From assembly GCA_964276095.1 (NCBI GenBank), contig CAXYDR010000003.1, forward strand, positions 558,001-622,000: 64,000 bases of DNA, read 5' to 3'. A program made the translations under genes and the position numbers. The stretch is from GCA-2733415 sp964276095 (GTDB lineage: Bacteria; Bacteroidota; Bacteroidia; Flavobacteriales; Flavobacteriaceae). Shown one piece after another: positions 44,660-54,480 of this stretch. The notes under the pieces are model-generated. The model searched no databases. It had not been told where the DNA came from and worked only from the letters and a program-made list of their open reading frames with translations. Numbering within the stretch: position 1 is the stretch's first letter; each line of letters begins with the position of its first letter.

Positions 44660-46012
44660 TTATTCTGCTGTATCTAAAAAATCTCTAAACCTGTCCGACC
44701 ATCTTTGAAGCGTATTTTTTCTCTCTTCTTTTGGTTTTTCAGTTATTGGCTCCTCTACTATTTCTTCCTCAGAAATAGCTTCAGATACAATTGGATCAAT
44801 ATTTTGGGGTATGTCTTCAATAATTTCTTCTTCTACCACTACTTGCTTTGACTGAACCTCAACAGCGTTCATCACCAATCCAACTGCCGTTGCATATAAC
44901 GGACTCGTTGTTTTTTCATTAGAATCTCCTGCTAAATGCTCGTTAGGATATCCAATTCTAGTGTCCATTCCTGTAATATATTCTGTTAATTGCTTAATGT
45001 GGTTTAATTGAGAACCTCCACCAGTAATTACTATACCAGCAATTAATTTCTTTTTTTGCTCCTCGTGACCATAGTTTTTAATTTCAGAAAATATTTGTTC
45101 TATAATCTCCACAACTCTAGCGTGAATAATTTTAGACAAGTTTTTCAAAGAAATTTCTTTAGGCTCTCTCCCTCTTAAGCCTGGTATAGAAACAATTTCG
45201 TTTTCTTTATTTTCTCCAGGCCAAGCAGAACCAAATTTTACTTTTAATAGTTCAGCTTGTTTTTCTATAATAGAACACCCTTCTTTAATATCTTCAGTAA
45301 TCACATTTCCTCCAAAAGGAATGACTGCCGTATGACGAATAATTCCGTCTTTAAATATTGCTAAATCTGTTGTTCCACCACCAATATCAATTAATGCGAC
45401 ACCAGCTTCTTTTTCCTCTTTACTCAAAACTGCATTTGCAGATGACAAGGGCTCTAAAGTAATTCCCGCCAATCCTAATCCAGAATTTTTAACACATCTA
45501 CCAATATTTCTTATTGATGCAATTTGACCAACAACAACATGGAAATTAGCTTCCAATCTACCACCATACATTCCAATTGGCTCTTTAATTTCTGCTTGCC
45601 CATCAACTTTGTATTCTTGTGGTAATACATGTAGAATTTCTTCCCCAGGCAACATAATTAATTTATGCACTTGATTAATTAACGCATCAATATCATCTTC
45701 ATCAATTACTTCATCTGAATTGGTTCTTGTAATATAATCACTATGCTGAATACTTCTAATGTGCTGACCCGCAATACCAACTACAACATCTTCAATTTTC
45801 AAACCCGAAGACATTTCAGCCTCTTGAACCGCTTGTTGAATAGATTGAATTGTTTGCGTAATATTATTTACTACACCTCTGTGTACACCTAAACTTTTGG
45901 TTTTTCCTAAACCAAGTATCTCTAACTTTCCGTACTCATTTTCGCGACCAATCATAGCTACAATTTTTGTTGTACCTATATCTAAACCAACCGCAATTTT
46001 ACTATCCTCCAT
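44660..46012 (-). CDS. ftsA: Cell division protein FtsA
   Basis: 450 residues of actin fold with GLDIGTTKIVAMIG near the start and ALIDIGGGTTDLAIF for the second phosphate loop, and a C-terminal amphipathic helix (WSDRFRDFLDTAE) for membrane anchoring. It recruits FtsZ to the membrane. A long acidic stretch (about 395-430) precedes the tail. Lies 3 bp after ftsQ. Confidence 0.95.
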   Translation of the reverse strand: MEDSKIAVGLDIGTTKIVAMIGRENEYGKLEILGLGKTKSLGVHRGVVNNITQTIQSIQQAVQEAEMSSGLKIEDVVVGIAGQHIRSIQHSDYITRTNSDEVIDEDDIDALINQVHKLIMLPGEEILHVLPQEYKVDGQAEIKEPIGMYGGRLEANFHVVVGQIASIRNIGRCVKNSGLGLAGITLEPLSSANAVLSKEEKEAGVALIDIGGGTTDLAIFKDGIIRHTAVIPFGGNVITEDIKEGCSIIEKQAELLKVKFGSAWPGENKENEIVSIPGLRGREPKEISLKNLSKIIHARVVEIIEQIFSEIKNYGHEEQKKKLIAGIVITGGGSQLNHIKQLTEYITGMDTRIGYPNEHLAGDSNEKTTSPLYATAVGLVMNAVEVQSKQVVVEEEIIEDIPQNIDPIVSEAISEEEIVEEPITEKPKEERKNTLQRWSDRFRDFLDTAE

Positions 46013-46015
46013 AGC

Positions 46016-46768
46016 TTATTTTTTGGTGCAAATTACTTGTGATGCAATTTGTAAATTAACGCTGTTATATGTTTTTATCGTTTTATCCTTTATCGCTTTT
46101 TTGTAAAAAGCTTTAAAGTTATTCAACTTCAATGCTGTGTTTTCTGATGTTCCAAAATCAATCAAAAAATCAAATTCCCTTAATAGGAACGTATACTTGT
46201 TTTTTAAAACGACTACGCCTACTATTTCTTTTTTGAAAAACGGATCTGCATGAATGCTTTTCACTATTTCAAATATATCCGGAAGGTTCTTTTTTGTCAC
46301 TTCTCCCGTTACCAAAGGTACTCGTACAGAAAAATTTGGCGAAGTAGGCATCATTTTCCCTTCTTCGTCAATGTAAAAAGACTCGTTTGTTTGCACTCTT
46401 GCAAGTGGTGTTTTCTGCAAAACATCTACCCCAACTTCCCCATTTACAGAAACATACACATTTGCATCTCTAATATATGGATTCGTGTCTAATACAGATT
46501 CTATACTATTCAAATCTAAGGCATCTTTTCTTATGTTTTTCACACTGCCTTTATTTAGTATTAACAAGTTATTAACCGTTTCTTCAGATATTAATGGTTG
46601 TTCAGAATTTTGGAATTTAACTTGATTAGAAACTAAAAACCTAGAATCATTACGCACTGAAGATGAAACAGATAGGAACACAATTAACCCCAACAACAAT
46701 ATCAACTTGATATTTAGCATCAGTTTTTTAGAAAATCGTATACTTTTAATTAATCTATTCATTTTCAA
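46016..46768 (-). CDS. ftsQ: Cell division protein FtsQ
   Basis: 250 residues with a single N-terminal TM helix (about 19-36) and a periplasmic POTRA-like region (SVKNIRKDALDLNSIESVLDTNP). It should connect FtsI/FtsW to the divisome. The position between murC and ftsA supports the call, which rests on context as much as sequence. Confidence 0.85.
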   Translation of the reverse strand: MKMNRLIKSIRFSKKLMLNIKLILLLGLIVFLSVSSSVRNDSRFLVSNQVKFQNSEQPLISEETVNNLLILNKGSVKNIRKDALDLNSIESVLDTNPYIRDANVYVSVNGEVGVDVLQKTPLARVQTNESFYIDEEGKMMPTSPNFSVRVPLVTGEVTKKNLPDIFEIVKSIHADPFFKKEIVGVVVLKNKYTFLLREFDFLIDFGTSENTALKLNNFKAFYKKAIKDKTIKTYNSVNLQIASQVICTKK

Positions 46769-46771
46769 TGA

Positions 46772-48115
46772 TTAGCAAATTTTTTCTTTAATTGATAAAA
46801 CTTCTGCCCCGATGTCTCCGGCACCTATTGTTAATATAATTTTTGCGTCAGATTTATTAATTTCTGAAACTATCTCGTTTTTAGCTATTAATTTCTTGTT
46901 TTCATTTGTCATTTTCCCCAATAACCAAGCTGAAGTAACTCCTTCTATCGGCAATTCTCTAGCCGGATAAATATCTAACAAACACACTTCGTCAAACTGA
47001 CTTAAACTTGTAGCGAAATCTGCTATAAAATCTTGAGTTCTACTAAACAAATGCGGCTGAAATATCGCCATTACCTTTTCATTTGGATACATTTCTGTAA
47101 CCGCCTGATATACTGCATTAATTTCCGTAGGGTGATGTGCATAATCATCTATAAACACTAAGTCATCCCTTTTAATATGATAAGTGAATCTACGCTCAAC
47201 CCCTTTAAAAGAAGCTAATCCTTCGACTAATTTAGAAACCTCAAAACCATGATCATATGCCATTGCAAATGCAACCAAAGCATTATTTAAATTATGCTGA
47301 CCAGGTAAATTGAATTGAATATTTCTTAACAGTTCTTTTGGTGTTTTAATACTAAAATGATAAACACCATTAACGATTTGGATATTCTGTATACTATAAT
47401 CCGCATCTTCGTTCACACCATAAGTTATCCCTTCTAACGACAACCCTTTCTTAACAAACAACTTACTCTTATCTGATAGTTTATCAGAGAATTCAACAAA
47501 ACTCTTTTCCAACTCATCTGCTTGACCATAAATATCTAAATGATCAGCGTCCATTGATGTCACACACGCTACATCTGGAGATAACTGTAAAAATGACCTA
47601 TCAAATTCATCAGCTTCAACTACGGAAATTTCAGAACCATTAATTATTAAATTCGAATGGTAATTCTCCGTTATACCTCCTAAAAAAGCAGTCATATCAG
47701 CATTACAAACCTTCAATAGATGTCCTAAAATACCTGACGTAGTTGTCTTTCCATGAGTTCCAGCCACAGCAAAACAAAACGTGTTTTTAGTTATTAAGCC
47801 TAATACCTCAGCCCTTTTTTGAACCAAAAAATTATTGGACATAAAATAATGTAACTCGCCATGTGATTTTTGAACCGCTGGCGTATACACTATCAATGTA
47901 GTTTCTGCATCTTTAAAATCATCAGAAACTGTTTCTATTGCATCTTCATAATGAATAGAAATTCCAATCTGCTCTAATGCTAGAGTTATTTTAGTAGGAG
48001 TTCTATCATATCCTGCTACCTGCTTACCTATTTCATGGAAATAGCGAGCAAGAGCACTCATACCGATACCACCGATACCTACAAAATAAACGTTATGTAT
48101 TTTATTTAAATTCAC
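46772..48115 (-). CDS. murC: UDP-N-acetylmuramate--L-alanine ligase
   Basis: 447 residues, Mur ligase fold: Rossmann N-terminus GIGGIGMSALARYFHE, ATP loop AGTHGKTTTSG near residue 118. It adds L-Ala to UDP-MurNAc. It overlaps murG by 4 bp (ATGA). Confidence 0.95.
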   Translation of the reverse strand: MNLNKIHNVYFVGIGGIGMSALARYFHEIGKQVAGYDRTPTKITLALEQIGISIHYEDAIETVSDDFKDAETTLIVYTPAVQKSHGELHYFMSNNFLVQKRAEVLGLITKNTFCFAVAGTHGKTTTSGILGHLLKVCNADMTAFLGGITENYHSNLIINGSEISVVEADEFDRSFLQLSPDVACVTSMDADHLDIYGQADELEKSFVEFSDKLSDKSKLFVKKGLSLEGITYGVNEDADYSIQNIQIVNGVYHFSIKTPKELLRNIQFNLPGQHNLNNALVAFAMAYDHGFEVSKLVEGLASFKGVERRFTYHIKRDDLVFIDDYAHHPTEINAVYQAVTEMYPNEKVMAIFQPHLFSRTQDFIADFATSLSQFDEVCLLDIYPARELPIEGVTSAWLLGKMTNENKKLIAKNEIVSEINKSDAKIILTIGAGDIGAEVLSIKEKIC

Positions 48116-49212
48116 TTGTTTTTTATCAATTTTTCAACTTCATCAACAATATCTTGAGTTGCATTTTCTAACGCTAGCTTTTTAATTTCTTTAGCTAGAC
48201 TTTTTTGTAACTCTGTATCTATTAACAACTCACTACACTTTAATTCAAAATCGGAATCTAACTCCGATTCTTTTATTAATATTCCAGCGCCTTTAGTTGT
48301 AATCGCTTCCGCATTTTTAGTTTGATGATCTTCGGAAACATTTGGACTTGGTATAAAAATAACCGGTTTCCCAACTACACACAACTCAGAAACTGAACTA
48401 GCTCCTGAACGCGAAATGATTACATCTGCGGCTGCATAAGCTAAATCCATTCTATTCAAAAAAGCATGTGTTTGCACATCACTTTTTTCATTGTTTTTTT
48501 TATACTCTTCTATATACAATTTACCTGTTTGCCATATTACCTCAACACCTTGAGTAGCAAAAAACGGCAATTCTTTATCTATTAGTTGATTTATTCTTCT
48601 AGCTCCCAAACTTCCTCCTAAAACCAAAATTGTTTTTTTTGCAGCATCCAATTTAAAAAATTGTTGCGCTTCTTTTCTTTTAGAAGAAATCTCTAATAGA
48701 TCTTGACGAACTGGATTTCCTGTTTTTATAATTTTATTTTTTGGAAAAAAACGCCCTAAACCATCATAAGCAACACAAATTTTGTTCGCCTTTTTTGACA
48801 ACAACTTATTAGTTATCCCAGGAAAAGAATTTTGTTCCTGAATTAAAGTAGGCACCTCTTTAACGCTTGCCATATATAATAAAGGACCACTAGCAAAACC
48901 ACCAGTACCAATTGCTATATCAGGCTGAAATTGTTTCACAACTTTTTTAGCATTCCATAAACTACTCATTAATTTAAACGGGAACAACAAATTGTTTTTT
49001 GAAAACAGCTTCCGTTGTATACCCGAAATCCAAAGCCCTTTAATTTTATAACCTGCAGCTGGAACCTTTTCCATCTCCATTCTATCACTTGCTCCAACAA
49101 ACAAAAAATGAGTATCAGGATAACGTCTTTTAATTTCATCCGCAATAGCAATAGCGGGGTAAATATGCCCCCCTGTTCCTCCTCCTGAAACTATAACTTT
49201 TAAGTTTTTCAT
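48112..49212 (-). CDS. murG: UDP-GlcNAc transferase MurG
   Basis: 366 residues, GT-B fold with VSGGGTGGHIYPAIAIAD near the start and the acceptor/donor motif GASSVSELCVVGKP around 270. It makes lipid II from lipid I at the inner face of the membrane. Overlaps murC by 4 bp. Confidence 0.95.
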   Translation of the reverse strand: MKNLKVIVSGGGTGGHIYPAIAIADEIKRRYPDTHFLFVGASDRMEMEKVPAAGYKIKGLWISGIQRKLFSKNNLLFPFKLMSSLWNAKKVVKQFQPDIAIGTGGFASGPLLYMASVKEVPTLIQEQNSFPGITNKLLSKKANKICVAYDGLGRFFPKNKIIKTGNPVRQDLLEISSKRKEAQQFFKLDAAKKTILVLGGSLGARRINQLIDKELPFFATQGVEVIWQTGKLYIEEYKKNNEKSDVQTHAFLNRMDLAYAAADVIISRSGASSVSELCVVGKPVIFIPSPNVSEDHQTKNAEAITTKGAGILIKESELDSDFELKCSELLIDTELQKSLAKEIKKLALENATQDIVDEVEKLIKNK

Positions 49213-49231
49213 TTGTTATCTTTATACTATC

Positions 49232-50422
49232 TTAAACTGTTTGATGCAATACATCAAGCGGATTATTCGTTTTACTTGTTTTTCCCTTTCCTTTTTTCTG
49301 GCTTGCACTTACACTTAAAATTATTCCAAATGCCAAACAAGTCATCCAAATAGATGTTCCTCCAGAACTGATTAAAGGCAATGTTTGTCCAGTTACTGGA
49401 AATAATTCAACAGCAACCGCCATATTAATTAATGCTTGAAATATAATTGGCAAACCAACACCTGCTACTAATAGTTTCCCAAAAAAAGTATCTGATTTAT
49501 TTAATATTACTATTAACCTAAACAATATGAATAAATAGAATAATAATATAACTACCCCAACAATCAGACCCCATTCTTCGACTATTATCGCATAAATAAA
49601 ATCAGAAGATGACTGGGGTAAAAAATTTTTCTGAACGCTCTTCCCTGGACCTAATCCAAATAACTCACCTGAAGCTATAGCCGTCTTAGCCCTTTCAATT
49701 TGATAATCTTCCTCGGTATCTTCTCCGTTAGAGTAATTCTCAATTCGTGACATCCAAGTATCAACTCTGTTGGGAAACGCATCTGGAAATGCTTTTGCTG
49801 TCATCAAAAAGAATGACACAAAAATTAACCCTGACCCAAGTATCACTCCAATATATTTTAATGGATAACCTCCTAAAAACACCAACACCAATACCATTGT
49901 AAAAATCAATGCTGCAGTAGAGAAGTTTGCTGGGAAAATCAACAATAAAACTAACGCCACAGGAGTCCATAGTTCTATGGCACTTTCTTTAAAAGTGATT
50001 ACTCTATCTTTTACTTTAGCTAAATATCTAGCCACATATACCATTAACACAACTGCTGCCAATGTAGATGTCTGAAATGAAAAATTAACCACTGGAACTC
50101 TTATCCACCTACTCGCGTTTGCACCGCCAATTGTAGTCCCCTGCATTAATGTTATCCCTAACAACACAATTACAATAGGTAACAATATTATCGACAAACC
50201 TTTAAATCTATGATATTGAATTTTATGCACTCCATAAATTATTCCGAACCCTAATACTAAATGCACCCCATGTTTCAACAACAATGCAAAGGTACTTCTA
50301 CCATACAAATTTGCTAAATTGCTACTAGCGCTATACACTGGCAAAAAAGAAAACAATGCCAACAACGCGATGATTGCCCACAAGGTTTTATCTCCTCCAA
50401 TATTTTTTAGTATTATACTCAT
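49232..50422 (-). CDS. ftsW: FtsW/RodA-family glycosyltransferase (FtsW)
   Basis: 396 residues with about ten TM helices, including LFGLGPGKSVQKNFLPQSSSDFIYAI, split here as GLGPGKSV and SSSDFIYAII, the SEDS motifs. It polymerises glycan at the septum with FtsI. The final segment is followed by a Lys-rich tail. It shares a base with murD's stop. Confidence 0.92.
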   Translation of the reverse strand: MSIILKNIGGDKTLWAIIALLALFSFLPVYSASSNLANLYGRSTFALLLKHGVHLVLGFGIIYGVHKIQYHRFKGLSIILLPIVIVLLGITLMQGTTIGGANASRWIRVPVVNFSFQTSTLAAVVLMVYVARYLAKVKDRVITFKESAIELWTPVALVLLLIFPANFSTAALIFTMVLVLVFLGGYPLKYIGVILGSGLIFVSFFLMTAKAFPDAFPNRVDTWMSRIENYSNGEDTEEDYQIERAKTAIASGELFGLGPGKSVQKNFLPQSSSDFIYAIIVEEWGLIVGVVILLFYLFILFRLIVILNKSDTFFGKLLVAGVGLPIIFQALINMAVAVELFPVTGQTLPLISSGGTSIWMTCLAFGIILSVSASQKKGKGKTSKTNNPLDVLHQTV

Positions 50423-51753
50423 TATAAGTTACGTATTGCAGCTTTAAATTGTCTTCCTCTATCTTCGTAATTTTCAAACAAATCAAAACTTGCACAAGCT
50501 GGCGACAACAACACATTATCTCCTTTTTCAGCTAGTTTGTAAGCCATTTTAACAGCTTCAGTAATTGATTCCGTCTCTACTAATGTTTCAACCGTATTAC
50601 GAAAAACACTTTTGATTTTTTCATTGTCTTTCCCTAAGCAAATAATCGCCTTAACTTTTTCGTTAACTAACGATAATAACTCTGTATAGTCATTCCCTTT
50701 ATCAACACCACCAACAATCCAAACTGTAGGTGACTGCATACTGTCTAATGCATAAAAAACCGCATTAATGTTAGTTGCCTTTGAATCGTTTATATACTGT
50801 ACATTCTGGATTTTCAACACGTTTTCCAATCGATGCTCAACACCTTGAAAATTTGATAAACTTTCTCTTATTGTAGCTTTTCTGATTTTCAATAAATTCG
50901 CAACTGCAGCTGATGCCATTGCATTCTTTACGTTATGTTTCCCTTCTAATGCTAAGTTTTTTACTGGCATAGTAATTATCTCTTCGTTAATTGTTAGTTT
51001 AATATTGTCATTGTCTAAATAGACACCTTTTTTTAATCTTTTAGTTAAAGAAAACGGTATCAACGTTGCTTTAACTTCATGAGAATTTAAATACTTTTCT
51101 ATCTCCTCATCATCTGCGTCATATATTAAATAATCTTCCGCAGTTTGGTTTTTAGTAATTCTAAATTTTGATGCGATATAATTTTCATATCGATATTCAT
51201 ATCTATCTAAATGGTCTTCAGAAATATTTGTTATCACCGCTATATGAGGCTTAAAACTCACAATTCCATCTAACTGAAAACTACTTAGTTCCAATACATA
51301 ATTATCATAATTCCCTTCTGCAACTTGCTCCGCAAAACTATCTCCTATATTCCCTGCAATACCAACGTTAATCTCATTTTTTAATAAATGATGTGTTAAT
51401 AAAGCCGTAGTCGTTTTTCCATTACTTCCAGTTATTCCTACTATAGTTGCATTTGTGAACTGAGCTGCAAACTCAATTTCTGAAATGACTGGTATTTCTT
51501 TTTTTAACAACTCCTGCACTAATGTTACTTTATCCGGAATACCCGGACTTTTCATTACCACATCAGCATTAAAAATTTTTGATTCTGTATGCTGTTTATC
51601 TTCCCAATCAATTTCATTTTGAAGCAACACTTTTTTATATTTTTCCTTTATTTCTCCTATGTCAGAAACGAAGACTTTATAGCCTTTTTGCTTTCCCAAA
51701 ACAGCAGTACCAACACCACTTTCTCCACCTCCTAAAACAACTAACCTTTTCAT
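50422..51753 (-). CDS. murD: UDP-N-acetylmuramoylalanine--D-glutamate ligase
   Basis: 443 residues with the ATP loop GITGSNGKTTTAL near residue 108, the N-terminal VLGGGESGVG and the C-terminal Mur ligase domain. It adds D-Glu. Lies between mraY and ftsW without gaps. Confidence 0.95.
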   Translation of the reverse strand: MKRLVVLGGGESGVGTAVLGKQKGYKVFVSDIGEIKEKYKKVLLQNEIDWEDKQHTESKIFNADVVMKSPGIPDKVTLVQELLKKEIPVISEIEFAAQFTNATIVGITGSNGKTTTALLTHHLLKNEINVGIAGNIGDSFAEQVAEGNYDNYVLELSSFQLDGIVSFKPHIAVITNISEDHLDRYEYRYENYIASKFRITKNQTAEDYLIYDADDEEIEKYLNSHEVKATLIPFSLTKRLKKGVYLDNDNIKLTINEEIITMPVKNLALEGKHNVKNAMASAAVANLLKIRKATIRESLSNFQGVEHRLENVLKIQNVQYINDSKATNINAVFYALDSMQSPTVWIVGGVDKGNDYTELLSLVNEKVKAIICLGKDNEKIKSVFRNTVETLVETESITEAVKMAYKLAEKGDNVLLSPACASFDLFENYEDRGRQFKAAIRNL

Positions 51754-53010
51754 TTATCTTAACTTCAAGGTTACCATAGTCAGTACCGCTAGCATGATTG
51801 CCACAATCCAAAAACGGTTTACAATTTTACTTTCATGCATTCCTTTTTTCTGGTAGTGATGATGTAATGGTGACATCAAGAAAATTCTTTTTCCTTCACC
51901 ATACTTTTTCTTTGTGTATTTAAAGTAACTCACTTGCAATACTACCGATAGGTTTTCTGCTAAGAAAATTCCACACAAAATAGGAACCAACAATTCTTTA
52001 CGTACCGCAATTGCAATAACTGCGATTATACCTCCTATAGTTAAACTACCAGTATCTCCCATAAACACTTGAGCAGGATATGTGTTATACCAAAGAAAAC
52101 CTATTAAAGCACCAACAAAAGCACCAACAAAAATGGTCATCTCTCCAATTCGAGGGATGTACATGATATTTAAATAATCAGAGAAAATAATATTTCCTGA
52201 CAACCAGGTAAACAACCCTAATACTATCACAGATATCACAGATGTTCCTGCGGCTAAACCATCAATTCCATCGGTTAAATTTGCACCGTTGGAAACTGCT
52301 GTAATTATAAATATTACTATTGGGATGAATATTATCCACGCATATTTACCCCAATCTTCATTAAAGAACGTAAGCACATCAGCATAATCAAACTCATTAT
52401 TCTTTAAAAATGGAATTGTCGTTTTTGTTGATTTTGTTTCAGGATAAAATTCTTTTACTGCAGGATTATGAAGTAACAACATAGAACTATCATTACTAAC
52501 CATTGCTGTTTGAATTTGTGCTGGAATTTGCTCTTTTATAGTTACGTCTTCATTAAAATACAATACTGTTCCAACAATTAAACCCAAACCTACTTGTCCT
52601 AGGACTTTAAATTTCCCTTTTAATCCATCTTTATCGTTTTTAAACTTCTTAATATAATCATCTAAAAAACCGATTGCACCCATCCATACGGTTGTTACAA
52701 TCAACAATAACACGTACACATTGTCTAACTTTGCGAATAGCAATACCGGAATTAACGTAGCGATTATAATAATAATCCCTCCCATAGTAGGAGTTCCTTG
52801 CTTTTCTTTTTGACCATCTAAACCTAGATCTCTAACAGTTTCTCCTATCTGTTGATTTCTTAAATAGTTAATAATATGCTTCCCAAATATCATTGAAATC
52901 AACAATGAAACAATTACAGCTAATGCAGCTCTAAATGATATAAACTGAAAAACCGTAGCTCCAGTTAATTGATATTGCTTTTCTAAATATTCAAATAAGT
53001 AATACAGCAT
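51754..53010 (-). CDS. mraY: Phospho-N-acetylmuramoyl-pentapeptide transferase
   Basis: 418 residues, about ten TM helices. Motifs GTPTMGGIII, DDYIKK and the HHHYQKKGMHESK block with catalytic His cluster. Makes lipid I on undecaprenyl phosphate. An inserted segment of about 45 residues near residue 180-225 is longer than in E. coli. Confidence 0.95.
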   Translation of the reverse strand: MLYYLFEYLEKQYQLTGATVFQFISFRAALAVIVSLLISMIFGKHIINYLRNQQIGETVRDLGLDGQKEKQGTPTMGGIIIIIATLIPVLLFAKLDNVYVLLLIVTTVWMGAIGFLDDYIKKFKNDKDGLKGKFKVLGQVGLGLIVGTVLYFNEDVTIKEQIPAQIQTAMVSNDSSMLLLHNPAVKEFYPETKSTKTTIPFLKNNEFDYADVLTFFNEDWGKYAWIIFIPIVIFIITAVSNGANLTDGIDGLAAGTSVISVIVLGLFTWLSGNIIFSDYLNIMYIPRIGEMTIFVGAFVGALIGFLWYNTYPAQVFMGDTGSLTIGGIIAVIAIAVRKELLVPILCGIFLAENLSVVLQVSYFKYTKKKYGEGKRIFLMSPLHHHYQKKGMHESKIVNRFWIVAIMLAVLTMVTLKLR

Positions 53011-53013
53011 ATT

Positions 53014-54480
53014 TTATTTATTTAGTTTAATTAATAATTCTTTTACAGTTTTTAAATCATCGAAATCCGCCCTTACTCCATTTACCTCCTGATAAGTTTC
53101 ATGACCCTTTCCCGCTATTAAAATAATATCATTAGCACCCGCCATTTGGCAAGCTGTTTTTATCGCCTGTTTTCTATTATTAATAGAAATTGTTTTTTTA
53201 TAATTTTCCGGAGTCACTCCAGATTCCATTTCCTCTATAATAACTTCAGGGTCTTCCGTACGTGGATTATCACTCGTGAAAATCGCGGTAGTACTTAATA
53301 CAGATGCAATATTTGCCATTTTCGGACGCTTTGTTTTATCTCTATCTCCACCACAACCAACAACTGTAAACAACTGTTCGTTACCTGTTCTGATATTATT
53401 AATTGTTTCCAATACATTTTTCAATGCATCAGGTGTATGCGCATAATCGACTATAGCAGTAATTTTCTCCTCCTTAGAAACGATATACTCAAATCTTCCG
53501 CTTACGTTTTCCAAAAGACTTATTAATCGTAAGTTTTCGTTCATTTCTAACCCTAATAATTCTCCAGTAGCAAAAATTGCTAATAAATTATAAGCATTAA
53601 AACTCCCAATCAACTTCGTCCACAATTCATTACCATTCACTTTCAGCAATAAACCAGAAAATTGATTTTCTAATATTTGTGCTTTATAATCTGCATAGCT
53701 TTTTAAAGCATAAGACACTTTTTTTGCCTTAGTATTTTGCAGCATTATTTCACCATTTTTATCATCAACATTAGTTAATGCAAAAGCAGTTTTTGGTAAT
53801 TCATCAAAGAATCGTTTTTTGACATCTCTGTATTCAGCAAAAGTTTCATGATAATCTAAATGATCATGCGATAAATTTGTAAATATCCCTCCTCTAAACT
53901 GTAATCCTGCAGTTCTTTTTTGATGAATTCCATGAGAGCTCACTTCCATAAAACAAAATTCAACCCCTTCATCATTCATCAACTGTAAATAATGATTTAT
54001 TGTTAATGAATCTGGAGTTGTGTGCGTTGCCTTATACTCTTCCTCATCAACCATTATTTTTACTGTAGATAATAACCCTACTTTATATCCTGCGTTTTTA
54101 AATTGCTGATACAATAATGACGCAACAGTAGTTTTTCCATTAGTTCCAGTAACTCCAATTAATTGTAATTTAGTAGATGGATTTTTAAAATAATTAGAAG
54201 CCATTATTGCCAAGGCAGAATTTGCATCCGAAACCTGAACATACGTAACCTCACTATTTTTATCTTCCGGAAGTACCTCACAAACAACTACTTTAGCCTG
54301 TAATTTAATTGCTCTTTCAATATAATCATGACCATCAACTAGAGTCCCTTTAAGCGCAACAAAAACATCGTTTTCTTGGACTTTTCTTGAATCAAACTCG
54401 ATTTTCGAAACAGTAACATCAGAACTTCCTATTACAGAATCCAAAGCAACTTTATATAATATGTCTTTCAAGTTTTTCAT
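53014..54480 (-). CDS. murE: MurE, UDP-MurNAc-tripeptide ligase (meso-DAP type)
   Basis: 488 residues with GVTGTNGKTTVAS near residue 110 and the amino-acid specificity motif DNPR (TSDNPRTEDPEV), which marks meso-diaminopimelate addition. Overlaps ftsI by 4 bp (ATGA). Confidence 0.94.
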   Translation of the reverse strand: MKNLKDILYKVALDSVIGSSDVTVSKIEFDSRKVQENDVFVALKGTLVDGHDYIERAIKLQAKVVVCEVLPEDKNSEVTYVQVSDANSALAIMASNYFKNPSTKLQLIGVTGTNGKTTVASLLYQQFKNAGYKVGLLSTVKIMVDEEEYKATHTTPDSLTINHYLQLMNDEGVEFCFMEVSSHGIHQKRTAGLQFRGGIFTNLSHDHLDYHETFAEYRDVKKRFFDELPKTAFALTNVDDKNGEIMLQNTKAKKVSYALKSYADYKAQILENQFSGLLLKVNGNELWTKLIGSFNAYNLLAIFATGELLGLEMNENLRLISLLENVSGRFEYIVSKEEKITAIVDYAHTPDALKNVLETINNIRTGNEQLFTVVGCGGDRDKTKRPKMANIASVLSTTAIFTSDNPRTEDPEVIIEEMESGVTPENYKKTISINNRKQAIKTACQMAGANDIILIAGKGHETYQEVNGVRADFDDLKTVKELLIKLNK